This document shows positions 1 through 11,163 of a stretch of DNA of 64,000 nt, piece by piece. The notes beneath the pieces are model-generated. The model searched no databases and was not told the DNA's origin. It was given only the letters and a program-made list of their open reading frames with translations. The stretch is from Luidia sarsii (lineage: Eukaryota > Echinodermata > Asteroidea > Paxillosida > Luidiidae): positions 16,880,970 to 16,944,969 of the forward strand of contig OX465112.1 of the NCBI GenBank assembly GCA_949987565.1, in the 5' to 3' direction. A program made the translations under genes and the position numbers. Each line of letters opens with the position of its first letter. Position 1 is the first letter of the stretch.

Positions 1-162
1 GAGACACAGAGGTTCTTGCTTCTGGAGTCAGAAAAAAAATGTCCCCGTCTGCAGATGTGAACCAAACTGTTTGTGGAAATTTTGTGGAAAAGACCCCTGA
101 AGCTCATGTGTAGTTCGGCACTGTGAATCCACTGTCACGTTAATACGATACAGACCGTTTAA

Positions 163-545
163 TCAGGCATGCAACTCTTGAATTGTAAACAAAAAGAGGA
201 AAATGTCCGAATGAAACTGCGAGCGCGAAGCACCAAGCCCTTACGGCGTGTGGTTTGGGGCCCGGGAAAATTTTGGATTCTAGATGCTCTGTGGTGCATT
301 CTGAGCAGCTTGTGACAACTTATGACTTTAAGCTGAGTGACAGATTTTAACCTTCTCCAAGGCATACATGTACACCCAGATTTTTTTTTTTTTTTTTTTA
401 ACACAAAATGAAAAGTAAACATCAAAGTTTTTAACCTGATTTCAGCATGTGTTTTAAGGAGAGAAGAAATATCCAGATGCATTTTTCCCCCCGCCTTTTT
501 TTTTTACGGCCGAATAAAAAAAAACCGCGGAAATCCGGGATTTAA
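163..545 (+). mobile_element. MITE, CAGGCATGCAACT family, truncated copy
   Basis: Starts with CAGGCATGCAACTCTTGAAT and follows the complete copy at 3552-3931 for about 380 bp, but its right terminal inverted repeat is lost. No coding capacity. No exon of the ARHGAP19 gene is seen in positions 1-833. Confidence 0.6.
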
Positions 546-833
546 TTTAGAGATACAGGTAAATTGATCTCTCATAAAATGATTTCCTGTTGCACACTAC
601 TTACTGACTTAATAACCGAGATGCACATTTTAAAAAAATCATGAAGGCTTGGTGATTCATTCCTAGCAGAACCTTTCTCAGAGAGCAAAATCAAAGTCAG
701 GATTTTACTACTAAAAGATCATCAAGAATTGAAACGTCTGGCCCTGTACAATTTTGTACATGATAAACAGTGCAGCAATATACAGGCCAAACTCTTATCA
801 TATACTGGAAAGTGGTATGGAAAGAGCACTTAC

Positions 834-3800
834 GACCACAGCGTCTCCCACCGACTTGCTGCGGACGTGCTTGCGCTGCGGCTTGCTGCGCTCCTGGTTC
901 TGCTGCAGCAAGTCTTCCCGGACCCGTGTGGGAGTTCCTGGCATGTTACTGTTCTTGGCAAACTGGGGGAGGGGAGGGGGAGGGGAGGGGAGATGTTTTA
1001 GGGAGGGCACTCCGTTTCAAGTGTGATGATTTCATATGTAACTCTGAGCATCACATCATCACATCATCCATTAGAGCAGGGTAGGTTACATGTACCTGGG
1101 AGGAAAACGTCCTGGTTTGTCTGCACTGGACATTAAAATGGTCATGTTAACCATTTGCTCGGTTAGTTTCCTCCAAAAGAGTTCTTTATCGGACAGGGCT
1201 TCAGAGACATTTTTTAGACAACACAGTGTATATGTTCAAAAGTGCTAAACTTGTTTAGGGCACAGGTATGGTAAGATTCTTCAGTGACTATACCCGTTTT
1301 GTGCCCCTTTTCTTTTTAAAAGAAATTATGTCGTTGAGTATGGATGAGTGTGGCTCTGAGAAGAGCTGGTAACTCTGTGTACGGTAATACCATGTACATT
1401 GTATGAATGCGTATGGCTCTGAGAAGAGCTGGTAACTCTGTTACCATGTACATTGTATGAATGTGTATGGCTCTGAGAAGAGCTGGTAACTCTGTGTAAT
1501 ACCATGTACATTGTATGAATGCGTATGGCTCTGAGAAGAGCTGGTAACTCTGTGTACGGTAATACCATGTACATTGTATGAATGTGTATGGCTCTGAGAA
1601 GAGCAGGTTACTCTGTGTAATACCATGTACATTGTATGAATGTGTATGGCTCTGAGAAGAGCAGGTTACTCTGTGTAATACCATGTACATTGTATGAATG
1701 TGTATGGCTCTGAGAAGAGCTGGTAACTCTGTTACCATGTGCATTGTAAGAATGTGTATGGCTCTGAGAAGAGCTGGTAACTCTGTGTAATACCATGTAC
1801 ATTGTATGAATGTGTATGGCTCTGAGAAGAGCTGGTATCTGTGTAATACCATGTACATTGTATGAATGTGTATGGCTATGAGAAGAGCTGGTAACTGTTG
1901 CTGAGTATGGATGGATGTGGCTCTGATAAGACCTAGTAACTCATGTAACCGAGTATGAAAGACATTTTGCAGTGCGGGATCTGCTGAGTGTGCATTCAAT
2001 AACACCCAGCTCTGTGCGTTAGCCTACCTGTTTCATGAGCCGCCTCTTCTTGGAGCTGGCCGGCATGTCCTGGACACTGGCATACAGTTTGGCCAGCGCC
2101 GCCTCCGTGTGGTTCTGCTCCTGCTTCAGGCTGACTGTTGGCGTCTGCGGGGCTCCGATGACCGGGCGGCCATCCCTGTCATCCTAATGACAGCAGTGAC
2201 AGAATGACATAAAATTGTCATTTTTGAACTAGTCATCTCCATTTGTCTTTGATGGAATTTTTTTCAAGAATTTTCAAGCCTATAATTTTCATTACACAAT
2301 ACACATCACTCTTTTTTTTTCAAGAATTTTCAAGCCTCAGGTGATCATTACACAACTTTTTTTTATCAAGATTTGTCAAGCCTGTGTCCATCAGTACACA
2401 GCACCCTTTTCAAGGATTTGACTATTTGGTGGTCAGCGGACAGAAAACGGTGTTCTCCGTGTACCTGGGATTTTGTCTGGGGCGGTTTGTCCTCGTCCTC
2501 CTCCTCCACCTCGTCATCTGGAAGCCTGCCATGCTTGATGTACTGCTCACATCTCTTCAGTATCTTAGCCGGGACCTTTCACCAGAGGAAGATATGTCCA
2601 TTACAAACGGGCCTTTGTTGGAAAGGCTTCTTCATAATGCCATGACCACTTGGTCTTCTGAATGTTAATGGTTTTTTTGAAAGATTGAAGTACATCATAC
2701 ATATTGCTAACTGCTTGCTGACTTCAATGACCCAAACCGAAACCAAAAAAAAAAAAAAAAAAAAAAAAAAATCTCAAAAGTGATGAGGTCCTGACTGAAA
2801 CGCAAAAATGATACGAATGATTACGATAAGACCTTTTAAAAGAAATGATCAGAGCAAGGATAATTTAACTGGAGCAGTATTACAACCCAAGCCTCTGGTT
2901 GGAAGCGTCCGTGCTCTGCCATCTGAGCTCTCTAGCCCTTAGGTGGGGAGGCCTCCCAAACAGTCAACTGTCCTTGCCAGGACTGCGTACTAAAGGCGTG
3001 CTAGTCAGAGACAGCCAACCAGTAACTGCCACATAACTTTCCCAAGGAAATTGAAAGTGGAGTCACTGAGCACTGTAGATTCTCCAGATGAACCGAAAAC
3101 TATCAGCCACCCAGAAGATATTAGAACTGTAGGTGAACTGGCACCGATGCACACAGTGTGTTAATTGCCGCAACCAGCCTCACCTTAAAAACCTTGTGGA
3201 AGTTGGTGATCATGAACTCGGCCCCGCAGTTCAACTTATTGACCAGCACCTGATCCCGCAAATCATCTGCCGTCAACTGGAATCAAAATCAGAGTAGGAA
3301 TCGAGTTAGAGGAGGATATAACAGGCCGCAACTGGTCGCTAAAGCCCAACATTACTCCTCTATTGCTTTCACAAAACTGACAACTACTTTGGGTTGATAG
3401 GTTTCATTGTTTGTAAATCAGAGTTTTTGCAAAGACACTATGCAAGAAGAAAGAATGTGGCTCTGAGAAACGTTAGTCTCTTTTCAGAACCCAGAGCCAT
3501 GCCCACCAGCTGTCATCTGAGCCGCACTTATTCATACTCAGTACAGGCATCAGGCATGCAACTCTTGAATTGTAAAAAAAAGAGAGGAAAATGTCCGAAT
3601 ATAACTGCGAGCGTGAAGCACGAAGCGCTTACGGCGTGGGGTGTGGATTCTAGATGCTCTGTGGTGCATTCTGAGCAGTTTTTGACTAGTTATGACTTTA
3701 AGCTGAGTGACAGATTTTAACCCTTTTCAAGGCATACACCCAGAAAATTGAATTTTGGTTTACACAAAATGAAAACTAAATATCAAAGTTTATAACCTGA

Positions 3801-6800
3801 TCTCAGCATGTGTTTTAAATAATAGTTAGGGGAGAAGAAATATCCTTTTTTAATTAATTTTCATTTTTTTTCACGGCCAAATAAAAAAAACCCCGGAAAT
3901 CCGCAGATCCGCGCAAAAGTTGCATGCCTGTCAGTAACAGAGTAATCGGTCCTTTTCAGAGTAGTTACATTCACAGTAACAGAGGTAGTGACTTTTTCAG
4001 AGTCTTACTGATATTAAAAGGAGATTCATGACAACGCATACCCCTGGATATAAAACTGTGAGGCAGCCCATGGGGGCCCATCCGACCATTGACTGCTGTA
4101 TAACTCCTTGGATCATCACGCCCCTATTTTCATTCAGATGCAATCGACAAATTTGCTGTCATCAATAATCGGTCGCCACCTTAGACCCTCCAAAACCCCC
4201 GTAGAAACCTTTCATTCTGCCTCGCGATTCCCCACCGAGCAAATCTCCAGGGCTCATCCAGCCTCGCGACCGTGGACCGGTCGGGGTTGGCCGAGTCGTA
4301 CTCACGTATCTGGGCCAGATGATGTGCGGCGCAAACATGACGGCCAGATTGAAGGCCGACATCTTGTTCCGGTCCTCGTGCTTGGCCACGTCCCGGAGGA
4401 GCTCCAGGATCTCCTGCAGCATCTTGAAGTTGATGGTGGGGAGCATCAGGAAGAGGTAGCGCAGGGCCGTCACGTGCTCGTACGTCTTCTGGGCCTTGTA
4501 CTGCTCCGCGTAGTTTTCATTCAGTGTCGGCACCTTCTCCATCTGGTATGTCAGGCCTGAATCAACAAGGTAAAAAATAAAAATTAATAAAAAAAAAATT
4601 AAAAAATTACCATCATACTGTATAATTGAGCTTTAATCGAAGCAGAACCATTCTTCCGGAAGGCAGAGAGCAGTTTGAAACCTTTTTTAAAAGACTTTAA
4701 TAAGTAAATCTCAACATTTAGTGGGCCTGACGTTTCGTTCCTAGCAGGACCTTTCTCAAAGGCAGAGTGACAAGGACAAAACAAAAAAAATCTGTTTTGT
4801 CCTTGTCACTCTGCCTTTGAGAAAGTTCCTGCTAGGATCGAAACGTCAGGCCCACAACATTTTGAGATTTGCATTTTGGTAATTTTAGTCTGTAAGCAGT
4901 TTGCAACTATTTTTAATAATGACTTTCAGTATAAAAGAAATTGTTTGCAAATGGCTTACTGACCAAAATGACTCAAAATAGAAAAACTCTGAAAACTTCA
5001 GACGGCCTGACGTTTCAGTCCTGGGTGGACCTTTCTCAAACAAAAAAGGCAAACATTTTCACACAAAGACACTTTTCAAGCGACTGCCTTCTAGGGATAG
5101 CCTCGCTCTCTCCCTGCCAACGCTTGTCAGGTTCACACTACCCAGTGCAACCGATATCCCAGGGCTTGACCTTAGAACTAGCCTGGCGTTCATTGCCTAG
5201 TAAAAACAGCCGCGGGCTAGTAAAATGGCCCGCTTTGCTAGCCCGGTGGACTAGTAAAAAGTAGACAGCGGTGTGGTGGCAAAAACGATGCAGGCGGGGA
5301 TGATAAAAATGAGACTAATAATTTGTTTTACTTGACCTGATAACCTTGTGTTAAATTCAATATTAATTTTACAGGGCTAGTAAAACTTGCTGCGGACTAG
5401 CGAAAAAACTCAATTTACTAGCACGGTAGGCTAGTAAACAAAAACCCTAAGCGCGAGGCTTGTATCCCATTCAGAACCCACGCTTCACATCCTTCAGGCA
5501 GACTAGTGCGGGAAACAGGAGCCCCCTCTTTTTCACACTAGGCAGTCCCGGACGTCGCAGCCACTCACCGGCGGCCTGCAGGTGTGCCGGGTAGTGCTTG
5601 TCGGTCAGCAGGGGCTCGGGCAGGTCGCCCAGGAAGGTCTTCAGGACGCAGGCCACGTCGTGCGGGGTGAAGACGTCGTTCTCCAGGTCCACCAGCAGAC
5701 CGCTGCAGATCTTGTCCCGCAGCCGGCGCTGGCGCTCCGAGTTGCCGGGGATACGGAAGATGCCCTCCTTGTTGAGATCTGACGGGAAAAAAGAAAAGAT
5801 CAGAAGTAAGGACGACATCGAGAAACAATCATTTTGCCGGGCCGGGGCTATCAAACACATGCCTGTGGCTCAAGTTCAATAAAGGCCTGCCAGCAAGTAC
5901 ATTTTATACAAAGCGTGAAAATCCTCTGTATAGGAAGGTTTGCGGTGACACCACTTTCTCCTGATGACGGCCAGAGCATACTGGTCGAAACGTCGAGTTA
6001 CCACTCGGGTTCTTTTCAGAACCACACCTCTTCCTTGAAGAGACCTAAATACATGGTGTCACCGCAAACCTTCCTATAATATTGAGGATAATGGTGTCAC
6101 CGCAAACCTTCCTATATTGATTCACCCACCATGCAAAGCCTTAAAGCTTATTTAAAATCCTCTGTGGCAATACTCACGGTTCTTGAGGAAGTCAATCAGC
6201 AGGCGGGCCTGGCAGTAGCCTGCCTCAGTCAGCGGCGCACCAAATACTCCATTCTGGGTGTTGGCTGAACGTTCAAGGGGAGGACAGAGAGAGTGAGTTT
6301 GGCACATGAAACTTTGGGGAAACGAGTTATTCAATATCCAACATATCCTGAATCATTTGAGAGATGTTCAAGCCTTCAATGTACATTACAGATGTGCACA
6401 GCACACGTACTAAGTGTAAATCAATGACAATCTAATCTCCACTACACATTTAGTCATTTACTAAAGTGCGATTTGACTTTCAGCGTTGGACTGGCTGCTA
6501 AATTCTGTCAGCAGAATGACTGTGAAATCCAACGAGTCAGAAATTAACAATGAATCTTTCTTGAGATAATGGCACACTTTGTGTCCAATATACGTGTACA
6601 AAACACAAACAATTTCATCTGAAACTAAAATATGAACTCTCAGATCGGTTTGTGTCAAGTGTTTACAGTATTCCAAACACATTGACAATTAGACAATTTC
6701 ATCAAAAATTTGTTTTTTAAGTCAAATAAGTTTTGGTACACTGGATTGGATACTAAAACCTCTCTGAATGTTTTTGTAGGGTATGAGTGGCTTTCCACAA

Positions 6801-7447
6801 GCTGGTCAGGGTTGAATTTCACAAAGCTGTACGATCATATAGTTACTCAAGAGTCAAGTTACAACTAATATTACCCATCATAAGTTGTGACAGACGGTAT
6901 GGTACATGTGCATCACTCATCGTCTTGCTATTGATCGTAAGTTCGTAAGTTACGATGAGTTTGATGAAATCAACCACTGGCTGGATTTAGTCAATCACCT
7001 CATCAGAGCAGGGTTTTTCCGGGCCTGTCGCTGCTATAGCGATATATATGCAGCCTGGCTGGCTGGGGAGGGGGAGGGGGAGGGGAGGGGAGGGGAGGGG
7101 GAGGGGGAGGGGGAGGGGGAGGGGGAGGGGGAGGGGGAGGGGAGGGGAGGGGGAGGGGAGGGGAGGGGAGGGGAGGGGAGGGGAGGGGAGGGGAGGGGAG
7201 GGGAGGGGGGGACACTGCTTCTAGGTACCTGCTCACCTTTGTGCTTGCTCTTGGTGAATTTCTTGACGAGCGTCTTTCCCTGGCGGGGGTCGACGACCCC
7301 GGCCAGCACCTGGCCGAGCCCGTTGGTGCCGCTGAAGTCCAGGACGTGGGAGAGCTCTGTGCGGCACCAGTCGTTGAGGACCAGCGGGTGCTTGTGCCGC
7401 ATCACTTCCACGTAGTAGAGGGGGTTACACAAGTACGCTGAAGACAT
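834..7447 (-). CDS. ARHGAP19: Rho GTPase-activating protein, ARHGAP19 orthologue (3' partial)
   Basis: Seven coding exons on the minus strand, in order: 7447-7237, 6264-6178, 5778-5569, 4556-4306, 3276-3184, 2183-2028 and 962-834. All have GT-AG borders and joined reading phases agree, giving about 379 residues; the gene continues beyond the left edge (human protein is 494). The start is the ATG 11 bases inside an exon whose acceptor follows TTCTTTCCAG, so an untranslated exon lies upstream. The N-terminal block (YLCNPLYYVEVMRHKHP), then GAPLTEAG, EGIFRIPGN with the expected arginine finger (codon 5753-5755), LLKTFLG-type FLGDLPEPLLT, and NKMSAFNLAVMFAPHIIWP are in ARHGAP19 order. The last exons match the ARHGAP19 tail (HTEAALAKLY, DMPASSKKRRLMKQF). 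Known role of the family: GTP hydrolysis on RhoA, controlling cortical stiffness and cytokinesis. Orthology is inferred from colinearity and is strong; the C-terminus is not visible. Confidence 0.9.
1330..1930. repeat. Minisatellite, ~57-62 bp unit, ~9-10 copies
   Basis: The unit contains GGCTCTGAGAAGAGCTGGTA followed by an ACCATGTACATTGTATGAAT block. Copies differ by insertion of GTAC or TGTAA segments. It lies in an ARHGAP19 intron. Read on the minus strand the core is GTTACCAGCTCTTCTCAGAGCC, resembling the tail of the hammerhead-like dispersed family elsewhere in the window (compare 31290-31320 and 47745-47775). The long minus-strand open frames here are repeat artefacts. Confidence 0.9.
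3552..3931 (+). mobile_element. MITE, CAGGCATGCAACT family, complete copy
   Basis: Terminal inverted repeats CAGGCATGCAACT on the left and AGTTGCATGCCTG on the right enclose about 350 bp without coding capacity. The right end is followed inward by a CCGCGGAT-like stretch shared with the other copies. It lies between ARHGAP19 exons. No convincing target-site duplication at this copy. Confidence 0.75.
4700..4910. mobile_element. Foldback element, family A
   Basis: Two head-to-head copies of a ~75-bp sequence. Each arm reads, on one strand or the other, GCCTTTGAGAAAGGTCCTGC then TAGGATCGAAACGTCAGGCC. The tails (AAATTTTAAGATTTGCATTT-like) face outward and the arms meet at an inverted GTCACTCTGCC. 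The arm contains a GGTCC/GGATC hairpin directly followed by GAAAC. No ORF. Confidence 0.75.
5935..6125 (+). mobile_element. Dispersed element, family B, with hammerhead-like core
   Basis: Contains CTGATGA (5961-5967), a GGCCAG/CTGGTC stem around AGCATA, then GAAACGTCGAGTTACC, and ends in a block TCACCGCAAACCTTCCTATA followed by CACCCACCATGCAAAGCC. The GGTGTCACCGCAAACC block occurs twice. It lies in an ARHGAP19 intron. Relatives are at 19741-19885, 30960-31085, 44965-45240, 47690-47775 and 58165-58290. Confidence 0.65.
6810..6990. mobile_element. Small inverted-repeat element (AATTTCACAAAG type)
   Basis: Left end GTTGAATTTCACAAAGCTGT and right end GAGTTTGATGAAATCAACC are imperfect inverted repeats, with inner ACTTACGAT-like arms. 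A second member of the same type is at 17108-17262. Non-coding. Confidence 0.5.
7062..7211. repeat. (GGGGA)n / (GGGGGA)n tract
   Basis: About 150 bp of almost pure G-runs separated by single A on the plus strand, 26 bp from the splice donor of the first coding exon of ARHGAP19. In the transcript it is a C/U tract. A short relative at 965-990 forms the pyrimidine tract of another ARHGAP19 acceptor. G-quadruplex formation on the plus strand is plausible. Confidence 0.95.
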
Positions 7448-7589
7448 CCTGCCAGAAACTGGAAAGAAGCACAGCATTCAGAAAGAGATTTTAAATTCAT
7501 CTTTAAAAAAATAATAATAATAAAAAAATGGGCTCTCAGTATTGCAAAAGTAGTACTAACAGTAACAGTAATAGGCCTAGGCTACAGAA

Positions 7590-7736
7590 ATAATAATTAT
7601 TACTAATCTAGTAATTATTACTACTACTACCTGACTAGTACTGTAGTAGTAGTACTAGTACTAGTACTAGTAGTAGTACTACTACAAAATACTATTACTA
7701 ATAATAGTAGTTAGTACTACTAGTACTAGTATCGTG
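7590..7736. repeat. TAGTAC-type simple repeat
   Basis: Dense permutations of TAGTAC, CTAGTA and TACTAC, highly self-complementary. Similar tracts are at 8713-8775 and 10690-10830. They lie between the ARHGAP19 first coding exon and the ANAPC4 start. Confidence 0.8.
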
Positions 7737-8712
7737 GGAACCCCCGTTTTCGACGTTACACGTTTTCGACTTTGACTTCGTATCTTCCGGTTTGTTTCCT
7801 GCTCTTTTTCAGTCACCGAAAATTTTCAAAGTTAAGGCTCTTTCAGTAGGCCAAATTCGTGTGATTCAAAAACTTGCTCTTTTGGGGTCTATTTTCCTAG
7901 GTACAAAATTGGCAGTTGCTTTGAAGCTCCAGTTTTCTTTATTGTTGGTCCTAAAAAAAAGAAAAGCGTATACCATAACAAACCCCAACATACGTAAAAA
8001 AATATATATATCACGCAACTTGAGGCAGTCCGTTCTGGGTAAAAACTATGGAGGCTCCTATAGGGCGTCTCGCTTATATAATTTTTTTAATTTTTTATTA
8101 TTATTTAAAGACAAAAAGTAACACGGCCCAATAGGCTTTTATAAAAAAATTAAAAAATTAAAAGGGCAGCTAGAGAAAGTACCATGAAGGAGAAAATGTG
8201 TCTCTGGAGTGACATTGGGAAAGGTCATAACTGAAGAAGCAGTGAGAAAGAGGATTGTGGTTTTTTTTTAAACGTCACAGATGAAGACATCAACCAGACC
8301 AATAAGTTTTAAGCATAAATTATGATTGATTTGAGGAAAGTGTTAGAAGCAGTGTCGAAAAAAAAACCACAAAGATGAACACACAAAAACATACAGGGAA
8401 GAATTTTACAGTGCCACACAGCATTTTAAGTTATTTTAAGAATTTATTTTGCATTTGGCTGAACTGGGACACCACCGACGAAAATAGGTGACGATGCTTA
8501 CTGCGCGGTGCGCCGTGGACATCAACAAAACCGGGTAATCTTACGAAAGTGACAGGCTTGATCAACCTTCTTTATGATTATTCAGTAATAGTCTGTGGTG
8601 TGGAAAAAGTTACTGAGACCTCTTTCAGTGTGAACTGTGATACTTTCGTCCACATTGTTCAGCTTGAAGAAAAGTCCTTATAATCGTCGAAAACCGGTTA
8701 CTGGAGTGGAGG
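7737..8712. mobile_element. Possible non-autonomous DNA element inserted in TAGTAC repeat
   Basis: A ~975-bp segment interrupts what would otherwise be one TAGTAC tract. Its ends carry imperfect inverted repeats: AACCCCCGTTTTCGACG on the left, and on the right the complement of AACCGGTTTTCGACG. No ORF of note. Target duplication cannot be read because the flanks are repetitive. Confidence 0.45.
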
Positions 8713-9461
8713 ATACTAGTACTACTACTAGTACTAGTATAGTAGTAGTAGTAGTACTAGTACTAGTACTAGAATTGTAGTGTAGTTCTTCTACTTTCTA
8801 GTTCTAAATCTAAGTTCTTTTTTCATAAACAACAAATTTGCCTTGATTATTGATCAATACATAATTCATAAATTATTTGATGCGTCTTATTTTTCATTTA
8901 AATTCGCTTCACTTTTTATTTTCAATTTGGCCTAGAGAAGTAGAAATAGAAATTAGAATAGAAATAGTGTACAAATACAAATGAAATAGTCAACTTGATT
9001 AATAATATAATAATAAATATTGATTTAATAATAATATTGTCATTTGTTGGTCATGATTAATTGTATTTTGTGTAAACCTTGTTATTCTCATGAATAAGTT
9101 GAAGCCACCGCCCAACTGGAATTGGAACTTGGATTTGGAAGTTTGGAACTGGTGAGTGGTGTCAGAATCAATGTCATCACATCACTCATCGATTGATTCA
9201 TCATTCACTTCGGTGATTGCCTTTCCTTTGTTTGCGCAGAATAATTACTGCATCGTGCAGGAATTTTCCCTAACTAAACTTCCCGATCGAATGAAATTTA
9301 AAAAAATGACTGCGTGGCACAGTTTGCGTACGTTACACTCGTCATTTTTTGAAATAATTTTGAATACATGAACTGATGTAGCATGAACATCAAAAATACA
9401 ATAACGAACTTCATAAAAAGATCACAAATATTAAAATAATAATAATTACTTACGCACTCAC

Positions 9462-9620
9462 CTCAGATCGAGTCGACAAACAGCGCAATCAGCAAAATAA
9501 ACGTCTCATCAGTTGCTTGAAATAACCAGGAAATCGGGTCGTCAGAGTAAAAAGGATTTTGTTTCAAGTTTGTTCCACATTCGTTCGTTAGGAAACCCAC
9601 TCTGAACTTGTGATTTGATT
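9462..9620 (-). other. ARHGAP19: Putative untranslated first exon of ARHGAP19
   Basis: On the minus strand there is a consensus donor, CTGAG followed by GTGAGTGCG, with the intron starting at 9461. The first coding exon begins at an acceptor with only 11 untranslated bases, so an upstream exon is required and this is the best-placed donor. The 5' limit is not visible; 9620 is a guess. Confidence 0.4.
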
Positions 9621-9960
9621 ATTACCATGTCAGACGGTGTAGCCATCTGTTGTAACTTGTGTGTGGCATGCACGGAAGTTGTTTTGTCCACTCGTCCTCT
9701 TCTCAAATTTTGTTACCGAAGCGCTCATTGGTCGGCGCCCACGACAATCTGCCATCCGATTGGTCTACGCCTTGCCCCCTCCCCACGGGCACCAGCGAAT
9801 CAGCGTCTTCCTTCAGGGCACACTGCACAGAGCCTGCTCACAGACGGGATCGTATGGCATTGAGAACGAGGCTGCATTTTACATCGCACAAGTAGTTGGG
9901 CGGATTTTTGGCGAGGAATCGTGGAAGGAGGTTGTGATTTGGGGTCGTTACCGCGCCTCG
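9620..9960. promoter_or_regulatory. Probable bidirectional promoter between ARHGAP19 and ANAPC4
   Basis: This is the most CpG-rich stretch between the two divergent genes. It holds two ATTGG motifs (CCAAT on the minus strand) at 9727-9731 and 9759-9763, 32 bp apart, within GCTCATTGGTCGG and CCGATTGGTCTACG contexts. Paired CCAAT boxes spaced 31-33 bp and bound by NF-Y are typical of G2/M-regulated vertebrate promoters. No TATA box is evident. The role is inferred from position and motif. Confidence 0.45.
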
Positions 9961-10236
9961 CTTGAGTACAGTGTGTATCGAGTCAAACCCATGTGCTTCC
10001 AATAATACAGAAACACAGGACACTGTATAAATCAGTATTACAATAATTATTAATGCCTGGTGAGTGGTGTCCAGAGAATGACCGTGTTTTGACGGTGTAT
10101 TTTTATTTAGACTTGGTCTTCAAAGTTCAAGGTTCAACCTTAAGTTACACCCGAGCTTGAAGTTAAACTAAAGCCTATGTAAGTGAATTTTGCTTGTGTT
10201 TATGAAGCACAACTTTCGTTTAATATAATATAATAT

Positions 10237-10614
10237 TTATCACTCTGCCTTTGAGAAAGGTCCTGCTAGGATCGAAACGTCAGGCCCACAAAATTTTAAC
10301 ATAATATAATATTATTTTAATTTGTATTGATAATTGATATTTATATTTAATTATTCATGTCATTGTCAGTTCAACAAAAGCAATACTGGCCAGGTACCTG
10401 TCACTAGCAGTAGCAGTAGCAGTCCGCATCAAGTACTGAAGTAGTGAATAAAAACTATTCGTGAAGTAAATGAATAAATAAAGAAATAATTTAATTGAAT
10501 GATTAATATACCGGTAAATTAAATAAAAATGAATGAAAATTGAAAATGAAAATTGAAATTTAGTGGGCCTGACGTTTCGATCCTAGCAGGACCTTTCTCA
10601 AAGCCAGAGTGATA
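10237..10614. mobile_element. Foldback element, family A, with arms facing outward
   Basis: The outer ends are inverted repeats of TATCACTCTGCCTTTGAGAA continuing through GGTCCTGCTAGGATCGAAAC into AGGCCCAC, about 55-60 bp each. About 250 bp of AT-rich sequence lies between. In other family A copies these same sequences face inward, so polarity is reversed here. Confidence 0.65.
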
Positions 10615-11105
10615 ATACGCCTTGAGAGAGATAATAATTTAAAAAATAGATATTTGAATTTAATCAGATAGGCCCAGCCTAGTTTTTTGACAATTGAATT
10701 TACTACTACTACAACTTTACAAGTACTACTAAAAGTACTAGTCTAGTAGTAGAAAGTTAGTAAGTACTTACTACTTTGTACCGGTAGTAGTAATTAGTAC
10801 TAGTATGTAGTAGTAGTACTGCTATCTAGTACTTTAAGTTACACTTAAACTAAAGACAAAGTTAAAGAAGTTTGACCCTGGAACTGGAAATGGGGAGATA
10901 AATAAATCCGTTCAACTTCATGTGAGCTTTTGCAGTTTAGCACTTTGAAGTTAGTTTGGTCATTTAACAATAACATTGTAAATGTAATAAGTTAGCAGTC
11001 CCAGGCTGACCAAATGACTTGTGACTTGTGACTTGACTTTGTCGCTCACAGAGTTCCTGTCAAATTGCATAATCTGATTAGCTGCTTTCCTTTTGCGTTA
11101 TTCAG

Positions 11106-11163
11106 CTGGTGGGTCTCTTGATTAGGGAGAACTGGGTCGGTGCACCGCGCCGAGAGGATCACC
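11106..11163 (+). other. ANAPC4: 5' untranslated part of the first coding exon of ANAPC4
   Basis: A clear acceptor (CTTTCCTTTTGCGTTATTCAG) precedes 58 untranslated bases and the ATG, so at least one non-coding exon lies upstream. The best candidate donor is CTG followed by GTGAGTGGTG at 10059/10060, giving a first exon somewhere in 9.7-10.06 kb. A nearly identical donor context occurs at 9151/9152. Confidence 0.5.

Noticed and set aside
4108..4560. 150-codon plus-strand ORF
   Set aside because: Antisense shadow of the ARHGAP19 RhoGAP exon 4306-4556.
6178..6254. Alternative acceptor (ACACCCAG at 6255) for the second ARHGAP19 coding exon
   Set aside because: It would break the reading phase with the upstream exon; the acceptor at GTTCAG (exon end 6264) keeps the frame and adds Asn-Thr-Gln.
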